From: JADMJV01 sp964649085
Lineage (GTDB): Bacteria; Vulcanimicrobiota; Xenobia; Xenobiales; JADMJV01
DNA length: 64,000 bases
Direction of reading: 5' to 3'
Assembly: GCA_964649085.1 (NCBI GenBank)
Contig: CAZYPN010000022.1
Location: 36,129-100,128, forward strand
The notes beneath the pieces were generated by a model. That model had not been told where the DNA came from. It was given only the letters and a program-made list of their open reading frames with translations, and ran no database searches. How positions within the stretch are numbered: the stretch's first letter is position 1; the number at the start of each line of letters is the position of its first letter. Made by a program: the position numbers and the translations under genes. Shown here in pieces: positions 34,124-42,716 of this stretch.

Positions 34124-34611
34124 GGCGACGCGGCCTGACCATGATGGAAGTGCTGATCGCCAGCGTGTTGCTGCTCTACGCTACTTTTGTGCTGTTGAGC
34201 ATTTACAGCACGACGGCGCGGGCCGAGGTTCACAGCCAGCAGCGAGTGATGGCCTCGATGTTGGGTCATAACCTGCTGGAGGAAGCCGAAGCACATCGAT
34301 TTGGGCTTGCGCCCCCGGGCGATTGGAAGCTGGCCGGATCGGGACTCGAGTCCGACTGGGTGGAACAGGTGGTGCCCGTGGTCGTAGCGGGTCGGCCGGT
34401 GGAAGCTCGATTTCACATTCTAAGGCTGTGGCGCAACGGTGCGATGGTCGGTCGCTCGAGCCAGCCCGATCAGGATTGGGACCTGTTTACGGCTATCATT
34501 ACCTGGCGTGAAGGCGACTTCCCCCGGGACAGCTCTGGGGTTTTTGCCAATCGTTATTTCGCCGATGACAATCGCCAGCTGGTGGTGCAGATTCCGGTTT
34601 GGAACGACTGA
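34120..34611 (+). CDS. Minor pseudopilin, GspI/PilV-like (cluster A)
   Basis: A 163-residue protein beginning MRRRG then LTMMEVLIASVLLL: cleavage after G5 with Glu at +5. The GTG at 34120 is chosen since it overlaps the giant gene's stop (GTGA) and has GGGGAGG upstream. It shares EEAEAHRFG-x-PP-x-W with the paralog at 36125 (DELKAHRFGTPGPDRW). It is likely a minor pseudopilin pairing with the GspJ-like protein of the same cluster. Confidence 0.82.
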   Translation: MRRRGLTMMEVLIASVLLLYATFVLLSIYSTTARAEVHSQQRVMASMLGHNLLEEAEAHRFGLAPPGDWKLAGSGLESDWVEQVVPVVVAGRPVEARFHILRLWRNGAMVGRSSQPDQDWDLFTAIITWREGDFPRDSSGVFANRYFADDNRQLVVQIPVWND

Positions 34612-34640
34612 TGATACCAATTCTCAAAAGTTCTGTCTTG

Positions 34641-35327
34641 CTAGCGGGCTCCGGCTCGCCCTAGCACCTCGGCGCAGCGCGTGAGGTTGAGCTTGCGGGC
34701 CATTTCTAGCGGCGACACCTGGACTCCCGACTCGGCGAAGCTCATTTTTTGATTGGGATTGGCTCCACCGGCAATCAGGGCTTCCAGCAAGGGGGCCATC
34801 TGAGCATCTTTCTGCATGGCGCGCTGCAGCACCCGATGCAGAGGGGTGGAGCCGTCGCCGTCGAGGGCGTTGGGATTGGCTCGATAGCGAATCAACAGAT
34901 TGACCAGCTGCACTCCAGCGGCGGGGTCGGCTTGCATGGCGGCCCAGTGCAGCGGGGTCAGCTTTTGCAGGCCTCCGAGGTTGGGGTCGGCTCCGCCCTG
35001 GAGCAGCACCTCGCACAGCCCTGACTGATTCAGCTGGATGGCGGAAGCCAGGGGCGTCATCCCCGAGCGACCCGCCAGATCGGGACGCGCCCCCATTTGC
35101 AACAGCAGGCGCACCAGGGCCGCATCGCTGCGAGCTGCGATGGCCAGTTGTAAGGGCGTGTGACCCCTACGGTCCAGCTGGTTCACTGCTTCGGGATGAC
35201 TGCTCAGCACCTGGCGAACGGTGTCGAGTTTGCCGGTGGCAATGGCCCCACCCAGCTGCACCGTTGGCTCTAACTCGGCTCGGGCAATGCCCATCAGGAG
35301 GCAAAGGAACAAAAGCAGCCGCGACAT
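34641..35327 (-). CDS. Exported ankyrin-repeat protein
   Basis: A 228-residue protein with a signal peptide (MSRLLLFLCLLMGIARAE) followed by about five ankyrin repeats: RRGHTPLQLAIAARSDAALVR, SGMTPLASAIQLNQSGLCE, QKLTPLHWAAMQ and GDGSTPLHRVLQ, separated by LL-x-GA-PN turns. Repeats mediate protein binding, probably in the periplasm. It is the last gene of the minus-strand pseudopilin cluster, 36 bases after the GspJ-like gene, and meets the plus-strand cluster tail to tail. A link to the pseudopilus is suggested only by position. Confidence 0.82.
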   Translation of the reverse strand: MSRLLLFLCLLMGIARAELEPTVQLGGAIATGKLDTVRQVLSSHPEAVNQLDRRGHTPLQLAIAARSDAALVRLLLQMGARPDLAGRSGMTPLASAIQLNQSGLCEVLLQGGADPNLGGLQKLTPLHWAAMQADPAAGVQLVNLLIRYRANPNALDGDGSTPLHRVLQRAMQKDAQMAPLLEALIAGGANPNQKMSFAESGVQVSPLEMARKLNLTRCAEVLGRAGAR

Positions 35328-35363
35328 CTGCAGCCCTTCTCTGCGGCGGTGGGCAGTCCTCGC

Positions 35364-36134
35364 TTAGAACTGGGGACAGATGCGGAAGCGCAGCGAATAG
35401 AAGCTGGGCTTGCCCGTCGAGCTACCGCTGAAAAACTTGAGTTCCACATGGAGCAGCCGCGTGTTACCGCGAAAATCCTGGCTGCCCTTGCGCTGGCTGA
35501 CCAGGGCCGGATTTTCGTCGCTCAGCTCTTCGGCTCCCGGACTTGAGGTCGAGCGTCGCACGAATTGCAGGCGAAGTCCGCCGTGCTGGTCGATCGTGCC
35601 GTCGGGATTGCCGACACCAAACAGTTGCTGGTTGGGCATGACCACTCGGCTGTGAATGGTCCTGCTACTGGCTTTCACCACGGCGCTGGGCAGCATGGGC
35701 GCCAGCGTGGGCACATTGAGCGAGCCCTGGGCAACGGGCTGACTCCAGCGAACCAGCCGACCCACATTGCCTCGATTGGGTTGAAGCGTGTAATACACAT
35801 GGGTCGTCCAGCGCGGAGTGCCGCTATCGTTGCTGGAGATCTTTTTCACATCTCCCGAGTCCAACGAGCTGCACAGACTGAATCCGGGGGCTTCGGACCG
35901 ATTCAGCGAAGGATAGGTCTGAATGCTGCTCAAACAGGCCTGCTTCAGGTCGCGGCGCAGCCAGGCTACGGCGCTTTCCGCATCGGCATTGAGGAAATAG
36001 TTGGAGTTGGTCGTCTCGGTGGTGCGCCGCATCAGCAGAAACAACGAGCCCGCCACCAGGATCACCGCAGCTGAGAGGGCGATGTAGATCACCAACTCGA
36101 TCAGAGCCATGGCCTTGGATCGATTCAGCGCCAT
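35364..36134 (-). CDS. Minor pseudopilin, GspJ-like (cluster B)
   Basis: A 256-residue protein with a prepilin-type N-terminus, MALNRSKA then MALIELVIYIALS. With Glu at +5 the residue at -1 is Ala rather than the usual Gly. The C-terminal half aligns with the cluster A protein at 30387 (ELSDENPA, FRGNTRLLHVEL and the final aromatic/Arg motif). It overlaps the GspI-like gene by 10 bases. If processed it would be a pseudopilus tip protein; the Ala may slow or alter processing. Confidence 0.82.
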   Translation of the reverse strand: MALNRSKAMALIELVIYIALSAAVILVAGSLFLLMRRTTETTNSNYFLNADAESAVAWLRRDLKQACLSSIQTYPSLNRSEAPGFSLCSSLDSGDVKKISSNDSGTPRWTTHVYYTLQPNRGNVGRLVRWSQPVAQGSLNVPTLAPMLPSAVVKASSRTIHSRVVMPNQQLFGVGNPDGTIDQHGGLRLQFVRRSTSSPGAEELSDENPALVSQRKGSQDFRGNTRLLHVELKFFSGSSTGKPSFYSLRFRICPQF

Positions 36135-36547
36135 ACGGGCACCTTAACGGTCAGGTCTTTGCGCCCCTGATTCTTTCCCAGCCCTTCTTGCCATTCGATC
36201 TTAATGGTGACTTCATCGGTATCGCCCGGCTGCTGACCAACGAAGGAGCCATTGGCGAAACTCAGCGTTTTGGAAAATTCCATCTGCTGAGGACGGCCCT
36301 CGACATAGCTGGTCACCGGGGTTTCCCGGGGCTCGCTCCAGCGGTCGGGGCCCGGAGTGCCAAAGCGATGAGCCTTGAGTTCATCCATCAGGCTGTGGCA
36401 CAACAAAATGGCCACGGTACGGTTGCGGCTCATGACGGCCTGGCGCGAGCCACGCGTGAATACCGAGATCAGCGTGAAAACGGCCGTGACCATCAGGGTG
36501 ATGGCAATGATCAGTTCGACGATGCCCAGAGCTCGACGGTTTCTCAC
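36125..36547 (-). CDS. Minor pseudopilin, GspI/PilV-like (cluster B)
   Basis: A 140-residue protein starting at a GTG overlapping the giant gene's stop (GTGA), exactly as in cluster A. The N-terminus reads MRNRRALGIVELIIAITLMV. Glu at +5 implies cleavage after A6, while cleavage after G8 would put Glu at +3; either is atypical. DELKAHRFGTPGPDRW aligns with the cluster A paralog. It probably pairs with the GspJ-like protein downstream. Confidence 0.8.
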   Translation of the reverse strand: MRNRRALGIVELIIAITLMVTAVFTLISVFTRGSRQAVMSRNRTVAILLCHSLMDELKAHRFGTPGPDRWSEPRETPVTSYVEGRPQQMEFSKTLSFANGSFVGQQPGDTDEVTIKIEWQEGLGKNQGRKDLTVKVPVWR

Positions 36548-39435
36548 TGAATCCACCCCTGCAAGGTGCTGTGCCGCAGTTGAGGTCCGATGTCGACGGC
36601 TTCGTCGTTTTCGAAGAATTTTCCGAAGCGAACTTCCAAAGCCCAGTCGAGCCAATCCAGGGTGGTAATTTTCCTGGGAGTGCTGGTAGGCAGATAGACG
36701 GAGCAGCGTGTGCTATTCGGGTCATAGTAGAGCCGCTTGACCGAAACATTGCCTTCCAGGCTGAGGGCCGCCCCGGCCGTCACCGCTGCTCCCGAGATGA
36801 CATCTTTGCTGGCCACCAGCATGCCAATCGTCAGCGGCACAGGGAAGCGAGTGTCGGTGCCCACCTTGAGGGTGCCCCCCGAATAAATCAAAATGCCCGG
36901 GATTTCGTGCAGCAGCATCAACGAGGCGGTGTCGCCCACTTTGTCTCGAATGCTGTTGGCCAGGCTGTCCAGGCCGGCGATTTCGGCCAGTGAGTCCTGT
37001 AGCGACTCGGCTCCCAGAACCTTGTCGAGCCATTCGTCAAGCGGCAGCACGCCCAGGGCGATATCGCCAAAACCCATGGTGAGTTGCGAGACGACCAGCT
37101 TTACGATGACATCGGCCAGCAGCCGGGGAACCATCTTTTCCACCAGTTCGGGGCCCTTGTCCTTGACCCACTTCTCCACTTCGCTCAAGTCGGGCAGCTC
37201 GGGGAAGCTCAGGTTCTTGAGCTTGTCGATATAGACGGTCGGGTTGATCTTGGGAAACATCGGTACCGTTCCCTGTCCCAGGAACCACCAGTCGCAGTGG
37301 GTGATGAAGTTTTCGCCCCAGGCCAGGTTCATCTGGGTTGAGTAGATCATCGACATGGCCCGAAATACTTTGACGTTGGCGTTCTCGGGATTGGGGATCG
37401 GGGCAGGAATAGGCACCGGTATCGGCCCGATCGGAGTGAGCAAGCAAGCCACCACGAAATTGGTGGCAAACTTTGAAAAATAGGGCTTGCGCCGATGGAA
37501 GGGGCCAACCAGCTTGGCCAGATTTGGGGCCACACTGCCCAGCACGTCACGCATCACGCTGAGTTCTGGAATTTGACTGAGGTCGAGGTCGCCCAGGGAA
37601 AAGGCTGGCCACACCCCAAAGGGAATCGTGACGTCGCCCTGGACGAGAATACAACTGGTGCTGGCGTGCATGGCATCCACCGGCGAGCCCACCAGAATGG
37701 ACCCCAGGGCCGGGGACCCCTGGCAGGTCAGGTTGCCGGTAACCACCAGGTTGGCACCCTCTTCCAGGAAGATGCGACCGCGGGGCTTGCGAGGGTCGAG
37801 CGAGGTGGCGTCCAGGGGGCTCTCCAGGTCGAGGTTTCCCTGAACGACCAGGGTGGCTCCGCGCATTAACCAGAGGTCGCCCTTGATCTTCACATTGCCC
37901 CGCAACTTGATGGCCCGCGCCGAAGGCACGTTGAAGGTGGCGGTCAGTTCGGTCTGGGTTTCGTCAATCGTAAAGTCGGTGTCGTAGTCCTTGGCCCCGA
38001 AATGGACGAGGCGCACTTCTTGATAGAGGGACTTGGCCCACTTGTCCAGGTCGGGTGCCTTGCCCGTGAAGGCGCTGATCACACAGTCGAGACAAAAATC
38101 GAGCATCTTCTTGTAGAAAGGGCCATAGCTGAAGCCGGGCACGCCTTTGTCGTCCATGCCCACTTCCCCGGCGCGGTTCGATGGGCCCTTGTCTTCCTCG
38201 GCTTTGGAAGTTGCCAGGGCGGACTCCATTTCGCTATCGAGCTCTTTTTGAATGTCCTGCAGGCCTCCGAGCAAGTCTTCCGACTCGGCTTCCCGAGCCT
38301 TGACGACTTTCTGTGCGTCCTGCTTCCTTTGCGGGTCGGTCTCGGCTTCGGCCTGCTTCCTGGCTTCTTCGATCTGCTTGTTCTTGGCCTCGATCTCGCT
38401 GAGTTTTCCGTCGATCTGGCCCTGCTTCTCCTGGCTGATGTTCTCAACCCGACTCTGGCTGCTGCCACCGTCGGGGGCATAGGGCATGTGAAGCCAGACG
38501 TTTACGATGACGCCTTTGATTCGCCCCCCGGGTAGCATAAGAAAGGGGAAGCGCATGGCCTGACGCAGGCTCAGTGCCGAGGCCAGGGCCGAATCGGCCT
38601 TGCCCCTGAACAGGTCCAGCACCAGGTCGACCCCCAGGGGGGCCCCCGTGAAGAGGGGAGTTTTGTCGAAGGCCTGAGTGGAAAGGCGGTCGATAGTCTG
38701 CTGTACCTGCTGTCGCACCTGGTTGGGAAAGGCGGTGGGGCCTATCAGATCGCCTGGTGGGCCCTGAAAAGCCACGAACCGACCCTCTTCGACGCTCACC
38801 GTTCCGTTGGTGCTGAACAGCTCGCCATAGCTGCACTTGCCCAAAGTGATGTTGCCGCCTGCCGAAAATCGGGCCGCCCCCCCCGAGAAGGCCTGTTGGG
38901 TGGGCACTTCGATGTTGCTGAACACCTGGTTGCGCCAGGCCATGGCTTCGCTGGCCTCGATCTGACCCTGGGGGGCGCAGGCCGCGTAGGGAAACGATTG
39001 GCTGATGACGGCCAGGAAGCGGGCCTTATCGGGCTGTAAGGAGGGGTCGCTGGAGCTGACTTTGATGCTGTTCCAGAACAGTCCCGGTCGAGCGCTGAGC
39101 AGTTTCTCCGACTTCAGAGGTTGGGCTTTCGCCAGGTTGACAAGTCCGGTTTTGCTGAACAGCTGTTTCGCAGCCAGCTGGGTGGGGTCCAGTTCAGAGC
39201 TCTTTTGCAACGTCCCCTGGACCGGCCCGGAAGGGGAAGAAAACGTGCCTGCCGGATGGCAATGCCGGGCGAGCTCGACTTCGGCGGCCACCCGAGCCTG
39301 CAGGTTGGCGTCGGCGTGAAACAGGCTGGCTCGGGCCGAGCTCTGACGATAGTGAAGTCCGGCCACCAGGGTGAGCATAACGAACATCATGACGAAAACA
39401 AAAATGAGGGAGCTCCCCCGCGAGCCTGAACGCAT
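36544..39435 (-). CDS. Giant membrane-anchored pseudopilus-associated protein (cluster B)
   Basis: A 963-residue protein paralogous to that at 31097. The ATG at 39435 is chosen because MRSGSRGSSLIFVFVMMFV then aligns residue for residue with the paralog's MLHRGRGNVLMIVLVLVFL; the frame is open 129 codons further but that stretch is compositionally unlike a protein. Shared blocks are GDLWLMRGATLVVQGNL, RIFLEEGANLVVTGNL, GENFITHCDWW and LIYSGGTLKVG. A long coiled coil (about residues 315-400, rich in Glu, Lys and Gln) is unique to this copy. It heads the minus-strand cluster; the small 39584 gene diverges from it. Confidence 0.75.
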   Translation of the reverse strand: MRSGSRGSSLIFVFVMMFVMLTLVAGLHYRQSSARASLFHADANLQARVAAEVELARHCHPAGTFSSPSGPVQGTLQKSSELDPTQLAAKQLFSKTGLVNLAKAQPLKSEKLLSARPGLFWNSIKVSSSDPSLQPDKARFLAVISQSFPYAACAPQGQIEASEAMAWRNQVFSNIEVPTQQAFSGGAARFSAGGNITLGKCSYGELFSTNGTVSVEEGRFVAFQGPPGDLIGPTAFPNQVRQQVQQTIDRLSTQAFDKTPLFTGAPLGVDLVLDLFRGKADSALASALSLRQAMRFPFLMLPGGRIKGVIVNVWLHMPYAPDGGSSQSRVENISQEKQGQIDGKLSEIEAKNKQIEEARKQAEAETDPQRKQDAQKVVKAREAESEDLLGGLQDIQKELDSEMESALATSKAEEDKGPSNRAGEVGMDDKGVPGFSYGPFYKKMLDFCLDCVISAFTGKAPDLDKWAKSLYQEVRLVHFGAKDYDTDFTIDETQTELTATFNVPSARAIKLRGNVKIKGDLWLMRGATLVVQGNLDLESPLDATSLDPRKPRGRIFLEEGANLVVTGNLTCQGSPALGSILVGSPVDAMHASTSCILVQGDVTIPFGVWPAFSLGDLDLSQIPELSVMRDVLGSVAPNLAKLVGPFHRRKPYFSKFATNFVVACLLTPIGPIPVPIPAPIPNPENANVKVFRAMSMIYSTQMNLAWGENFITHCDWWFLGQGTVPMFPKINPTVYIDKLKNLSFPELPDLSEVEKWVKDKGPELVEKMVPRLLADVIVKLVVSQLTMGFGDIALGVLPLDEWLDKVLGAESLQDSLAEIAGLDSLANSIRDKVGDTASLMLLHEIPGILIYSGGTLKVGTDTRFPVPLTIGMLVASKDVISGAAVTAGAALSLEGNVSVKRLYYDPNSTRCSVYLPTSTPRKITTLDWLDWALEVRFGKFFENDEAVDIGPQLRHSTLQGWIQ

Positions 39436-39583
39436 GCTCTTCACAGTAGGTCCCCCAGGGGGTAGCCTCATTGCCGAAAGGTAACTTGCCGGCCAGACCA
39501 CCGTCGGTGGCGACGAATACCTGAAATGTAAAAACCGTGTTGCCGAGGCCTTAACTTTTCCTGAAAGAGTGGGAAAAGGTCTT

Positions 39584-39997
39584 ATGCTGAAAGTGAATTC
39601 AACCCCGGCCAAAGCCATCGCAAAACCTTCTGGGACCGGCAGTTCGGCTCCACGCCCCGCATCACAAAAGGCTTCAACCCCCGCTTCGGCTAGAGGTGAA
39701 AGCGTTCTGGTGAAGGCGACGGGCGGTAATCGCCAACGCCGACAGCGGGGTCGCACGCTGGCCAAGCAGCAGTACGAACGGCTGCGGCTTTCGGGCTCGC
39801 TGATCCATCGTCGAATTCGCAAGATTCTTCAGGGAGCTCTGTCGCCGGCGGAAGCACTGGCCAGCTTGTTTGCCACCCCCTCGGCTCTGATGGCCAGTCG
39901 GCAAATGGCTACGGTGCTGCTGCTGCCCGACAGCTATCAGGCGCCTCAACAGGGGGAGAATCTGCTGGACGTAAGCGGATTTCATCTGGCCGTCTAG
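39584..39997 (+). CDS. Hypothetical protein with low-complexity N-terminus
   Basis: A 137-residue protein of unknown function. The ATG at 39584 follows AAAGG closely. Residues 1-45 are Ala/Ser/Pro/Lys-rich, similar in style to the N-terminus of the clostripain-family protein; a basic stretch NRQRRQRGR follows, and a helical C-terminus (SGSLIHRRIRKILQGALSPAE). There is no signal peptide. The 148 bases upstream, shared with the divergent giant protein gene, show no convincing promoter to me. Confidence 0.55.
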   Translation: MLKVNSTPAKAIAKPSGTGSSAPRPASQKASTPASARGESVLVKATGGNRQRRQRGRTLAKQQYERLRLSGSLIHRRIRKILQGALSPAEALASLFATPSALMASRQMATVLLLPDSYQAPQQGENLLDVSGFHLAV

Positions 39998-40029
39998 GAG
40001 CCAGGCCACCCGCGGCGAACGCAGTCCCG

Positions 40030-42273
40030 TTGTCGACACTAACGGGAGAAACTTGTCAACTGGCGGTAGAGCGTGGAGGTCAGCAGGTCGAGCATCTGCT
40101 GCATCGCCTCGCTCAGTTTTATAGCCCGGAAGAACTCGACCTTGTGGCCCGTGCCTACTTGTTGGCCGAGGAGCGCCATCGGCCCCAGGTGCGCAGTTCG
40201 GGCGAGCCCTACATCACCCATCCGGTAGCTGTGGCCGATATTCTGGCCGACTACCGGCTGGACGCTCCTACCCTGGCAGCCACGCTGTTGCACGACACGG
40301 TGGAGGACACCCCCACCACGCTGGAGGAGTTGTCAGCGATGTTTGGCGAGGAAATCGCCATGCTCGTCGACGGCGTTACCAAGTTGACCAGCATCAGTTC
40401 GCGCCAGGGACGCGACGCCCCCACCCCGCGCAGCAAGCAGCAGGCCCAGGCCGAGAACCTGCGCAAGATTTTTCTGGCCATGGCCCGCGACTTGCGGGTG
40501 ATCCTTATCAAGCTGGCCGATCGACTGCACAACCTTCGCACACTGGGTGCCCTGCGACCCCAGAAGCAGGAGGCGATCGCCACCGAAACGCTGGAGATTT
40601 TTGCCCCGATCGCCAGCCGCCTCGGCGTGTTCCAGATGAAGATCGAGCTGGAAGACCTTTCTTTTCGCTATCGCTATCCCAAGGAATATGCCGAACTGGT
40701 CGAGGGCCTGCACGAGCTTCGTCCCGTGTTGGAACGAGCCATGGAAGAAGCGCGTCAGCAGCTGCAGCAGCGGTTGGGGGCGTTACAGATCCAGGCCAAG
40801 CTGGAGTGGCGCGAGAAGCATCTTTACTCAACCTTTCGCAAGATTCAGCGCACCCAGCGGCCGCTGGAGGATATCTACGATCTGCTGGCCCTGCGCATCA
40901 TCGTTGAGCGCGTGGAAGACTGCTACTCCACCCTGGGTCTGGTGCATTCGATCTGGGTGCCGATGAAGGACCGCATCAAGGACTACATCGCGGTACCCAA
41001 AAGCAACAACTATCGCAGTCTGCATACCACCGTCTACGGACCGGGCGATCATCCGCTGGAGATCCAGATCCGTACCTGGGAGATGCACCAGGTGAACGAG
41101 GTCGGCATTGCCGCCCATTGGGCCTACAAAGAGAGCAGTAAAGCCGCCCCCAGTAAAGACACCGCCATGTTCAAAGAGATCTACCCCTGGATCCGGGCCA
41201 TCCTCGACTGGCATGCCGACTCGCGGGATGCCAAAGAGTATGTGGACAACCTCAAGGTAGATTTGCTGTCCAACGAGGTGTTCGTCTTCACCCCGGGGGG
41301 CGACGTCATCGATTTGCCCACGGGTTCGGTACCCATCGATTTCGCCTATCGGGTGCACACCCAGGTGGGCCATCGCTGCATTGGGGCCAAGGTCAACGGC
41401 AAGATGGTCCCGTTTGATTACAAGCTGCAGAACGCCGATGTGGTAGAAATTGTCACCAGCAAGAACGGAACCCCGTCGCTGGACTGGCTGCGCATCTGCG
41501 GTAGCAATCAGGCGCGCAACAAGATTCGGGCCTGGTTCAAGAAGGAGCGCCGCGAGGAGAATGTGCAGCGCGGGCGCGACATCCTGCGCCGAGAACTGGC
41601 CAAGCAGCGTATGGACGGTGTACTCAATGATGAGCCTGTGATGGACACTGTGGCTCGTGCCCTGAACTTTGAGAAGGGCGAAGATCTGCTGGCTTCGATC
41701 GGATTTGGAGAAACTTCGCTGGCACAGTTCTTAGGACGCCTGCGTGAGGAGTTGCCCAAAGAAACCGTCCAAACCCTGCTGCCCCAGGCCCGCAAGGGCG
41801 GCAGCAAGCGCAAGTCGAGCCAACCGATTCGGGTGAAAGGCATCGAGAATATTCTGATTCGCTTCTCCAAGTGCTGCGCTCCGGTTCCGGGCGACCAGGT
41901 GGTGGGCTACATCACTCTGGGCAAGGGCGTATCGGTGCATGTGCGCGAGTGTCCCAATCTGGCCAATCTGTTACAGACCTCTCCCGAGCGCCTCATCGAG
42001 GTAGAGTGGGACGCACCCGCCGATGCCGGCAATTACCACGTCGATTTGGAAATCGACGCCTGGGACCGCAATGGGCTGCTTTCCGAGGTTATGAGCGTGC
42101 TCAACGACGCTCGCATTCCCACCCGTTCCTGCAAAGCCTGGGCCAAGAAAGATCGGGCTTTCATCAAAATGGGAGTGGATATCTTGCACAAGCGGCAACT
42201 CGATGACCTCATCAAAAAGTTGAGCCGCATTCGCGACGTGATCAGCGTATCAAGGATGCACAACAACCCATGA
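40030..42273 (+). CDS. rel: Rel/SpoT-type (p)ppGpp synthetase/hydrolase
   Basis: A 747-residue enzyme. An HD hydrolase domain (LLHDTVEDT near residue 95, then LADRLHNLRTL) is intact, so ppGpp hydrolysis is expected. The synthetase domain includes IPVRI-like strands and VPKSNNYRSLHTTVYG. A TGS domain (VFVFTPGGDVIDLPTGS...DFAYRVHTQVG) and a C-terminal ACT domain follow. Length matches bifunctional long RSH proteins. It makes and degrades the stringent-response alarmone at the ribosome. No good ATG is in frame; a TTG at 40030 is the first option and its Shine-Dalgarno is poor, so the start is uncertain. The dtd start overlaps its stop (ATGA). Confidence 0.93.
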   Translation: MSTLTGETCQLAVERGGQQVEHLLHRLAQFYSPEELDLVARAYLLAEERHRPQVRSSGEPYITHPVAVADILADYRLDAPTLAATLLHDTVEDTPTTLEELSAMFGEEIAMLVDGVTKLTSISSRQGRDAPTPRSKQQAQAENLRKIFLAMARDLRVILIKLADRLHNLRTLGALRPQKQEAIATETLEIFAPIASRLGVFQMKIELEDLSFRYRYPKEYAELVEGLHELRPVLERAMEEARQQLQQRLGALQIQAKLEWREKHLYSTFRKIQRTQRPLEDIYDLLALRIIVERVEDCYSTLGLVHSIWVPMKDRIKDYIAVPKSNNYRSLHTTVYGPGDHPLEIQIRTWEMHQVNEVGIAAHWAYKESSKAAPSKDTAMFKEIYPWIRAILDWHADSRDAKEYVDNLKVDLLSNEVFVFTPGGDVIDLPTGSVPIDFAYRVHTQVGHRCIGAKVNGKMVPFDYKLQNADVVEIVTSKNGTPSLDWLRICGSNQARNKIRAWFKKERREENVQRGRDILRRELAKQRMDGVLNDEPVMDTVARALNFEKGEDLLASIGFGETSLAQFLGRLREELPKETVQTLLPQARKGGSKRKSSQPIRVKGIENILIRFSKCCAPVPGDQVVGYITLGKGVSVHVRECPNLANLLQTSPERLIEVEWDAPADAGNYHVDLEIDAWDRNGLLSEVMSVLNDARIPTRSCKAWAKKDRAFIKMGVDILHKRQLDDLIKKLSRIRDVISVSRMHNNP

Positions 42274-42716
42274 GGGCGCTTATTCAAAAGGTCAGCCAGG
42301 CCAGCGTTAGCGTTGAAAACCAGGTGCGCGGAGCCATTGGGCCAGGTTTCCTGATTTTATTGGGGGTGGGCCATACCGACACCAGCAAAGAGGCCGACTG
42401 GCTGGCCGAGAAGGTGGCTCACCTGCGCATTTTTGAAGACGAGCAGGGCAAGATGAATCGCTCGCTGGTCGAGGTGGGTGGCGAGGCGCTGGTGGTGTCT
42501 CAATTTACTCTCTTTGCCGACTGTAGTCGCGGGCGGCGCCCTTCGTTCACCGGTGCTGCGCCACCGGAAAGGGCCACCGAACTCTACGAGTATTTCGTGG
42601 GTAAACTGCGGGGGCTGGTGAGCAAAGTAGAGACCGGAGTGTTCCAAACCCACATGCAGGTGGGTCTGGTCAACTCCGGTCCCGTGACCATCTGGCTGGA
42701 TACGGAAAATCGCTAG
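42270..42716 (+). CDS. dtd: D-aminoacyl-tRNA deacylase
   Basis: A 148-residue protein, full family length. MRALIQKVSQASVSV opens the DTD fold; VSQFTLFADCSRGRRPSF and the C-terminal LVNSGPVTIWLD (the cross-subunit GlyXaaPro-type NSGPVT motif) form the active site that removes D-amino acids from tRNA. It is coupled to the Rel gene by an ATGA overlap, a common rel-dtd pairing. Its stop shares the CTAG palindrome with the convergent TonB-receptor gene. Confidence 0.96.
   Translation: MRALIQKVSQASVSVENQVRGAIGPGFLILLGVGHTDTSKEADWLAEKVAHLRIFEDEQGKMNRSLVEVGGEALVVSQFTLFADCSRGRRPSFTGAAPPERATELYEYFVGKLRGLVSKVETGVFQTHMQVGLVNSGPVTIWLDTENR

Noticed and set aside
39436..39583. A promoter between the divergent giant protein gene and the 137-residue gene
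   Set aside because: I could not find a -35/-10 pair with acceptable spacing on either strand. One probably exists but I cannot support a specific site.
39436..39822. N-terminal extension of the cluster B giant protein
   Set aside because: The extra 129 codons are Arg/Ser/Pro-rich and lack the membrane helix at the start. Alignment with the paralog begins exactly at ATG 39435.
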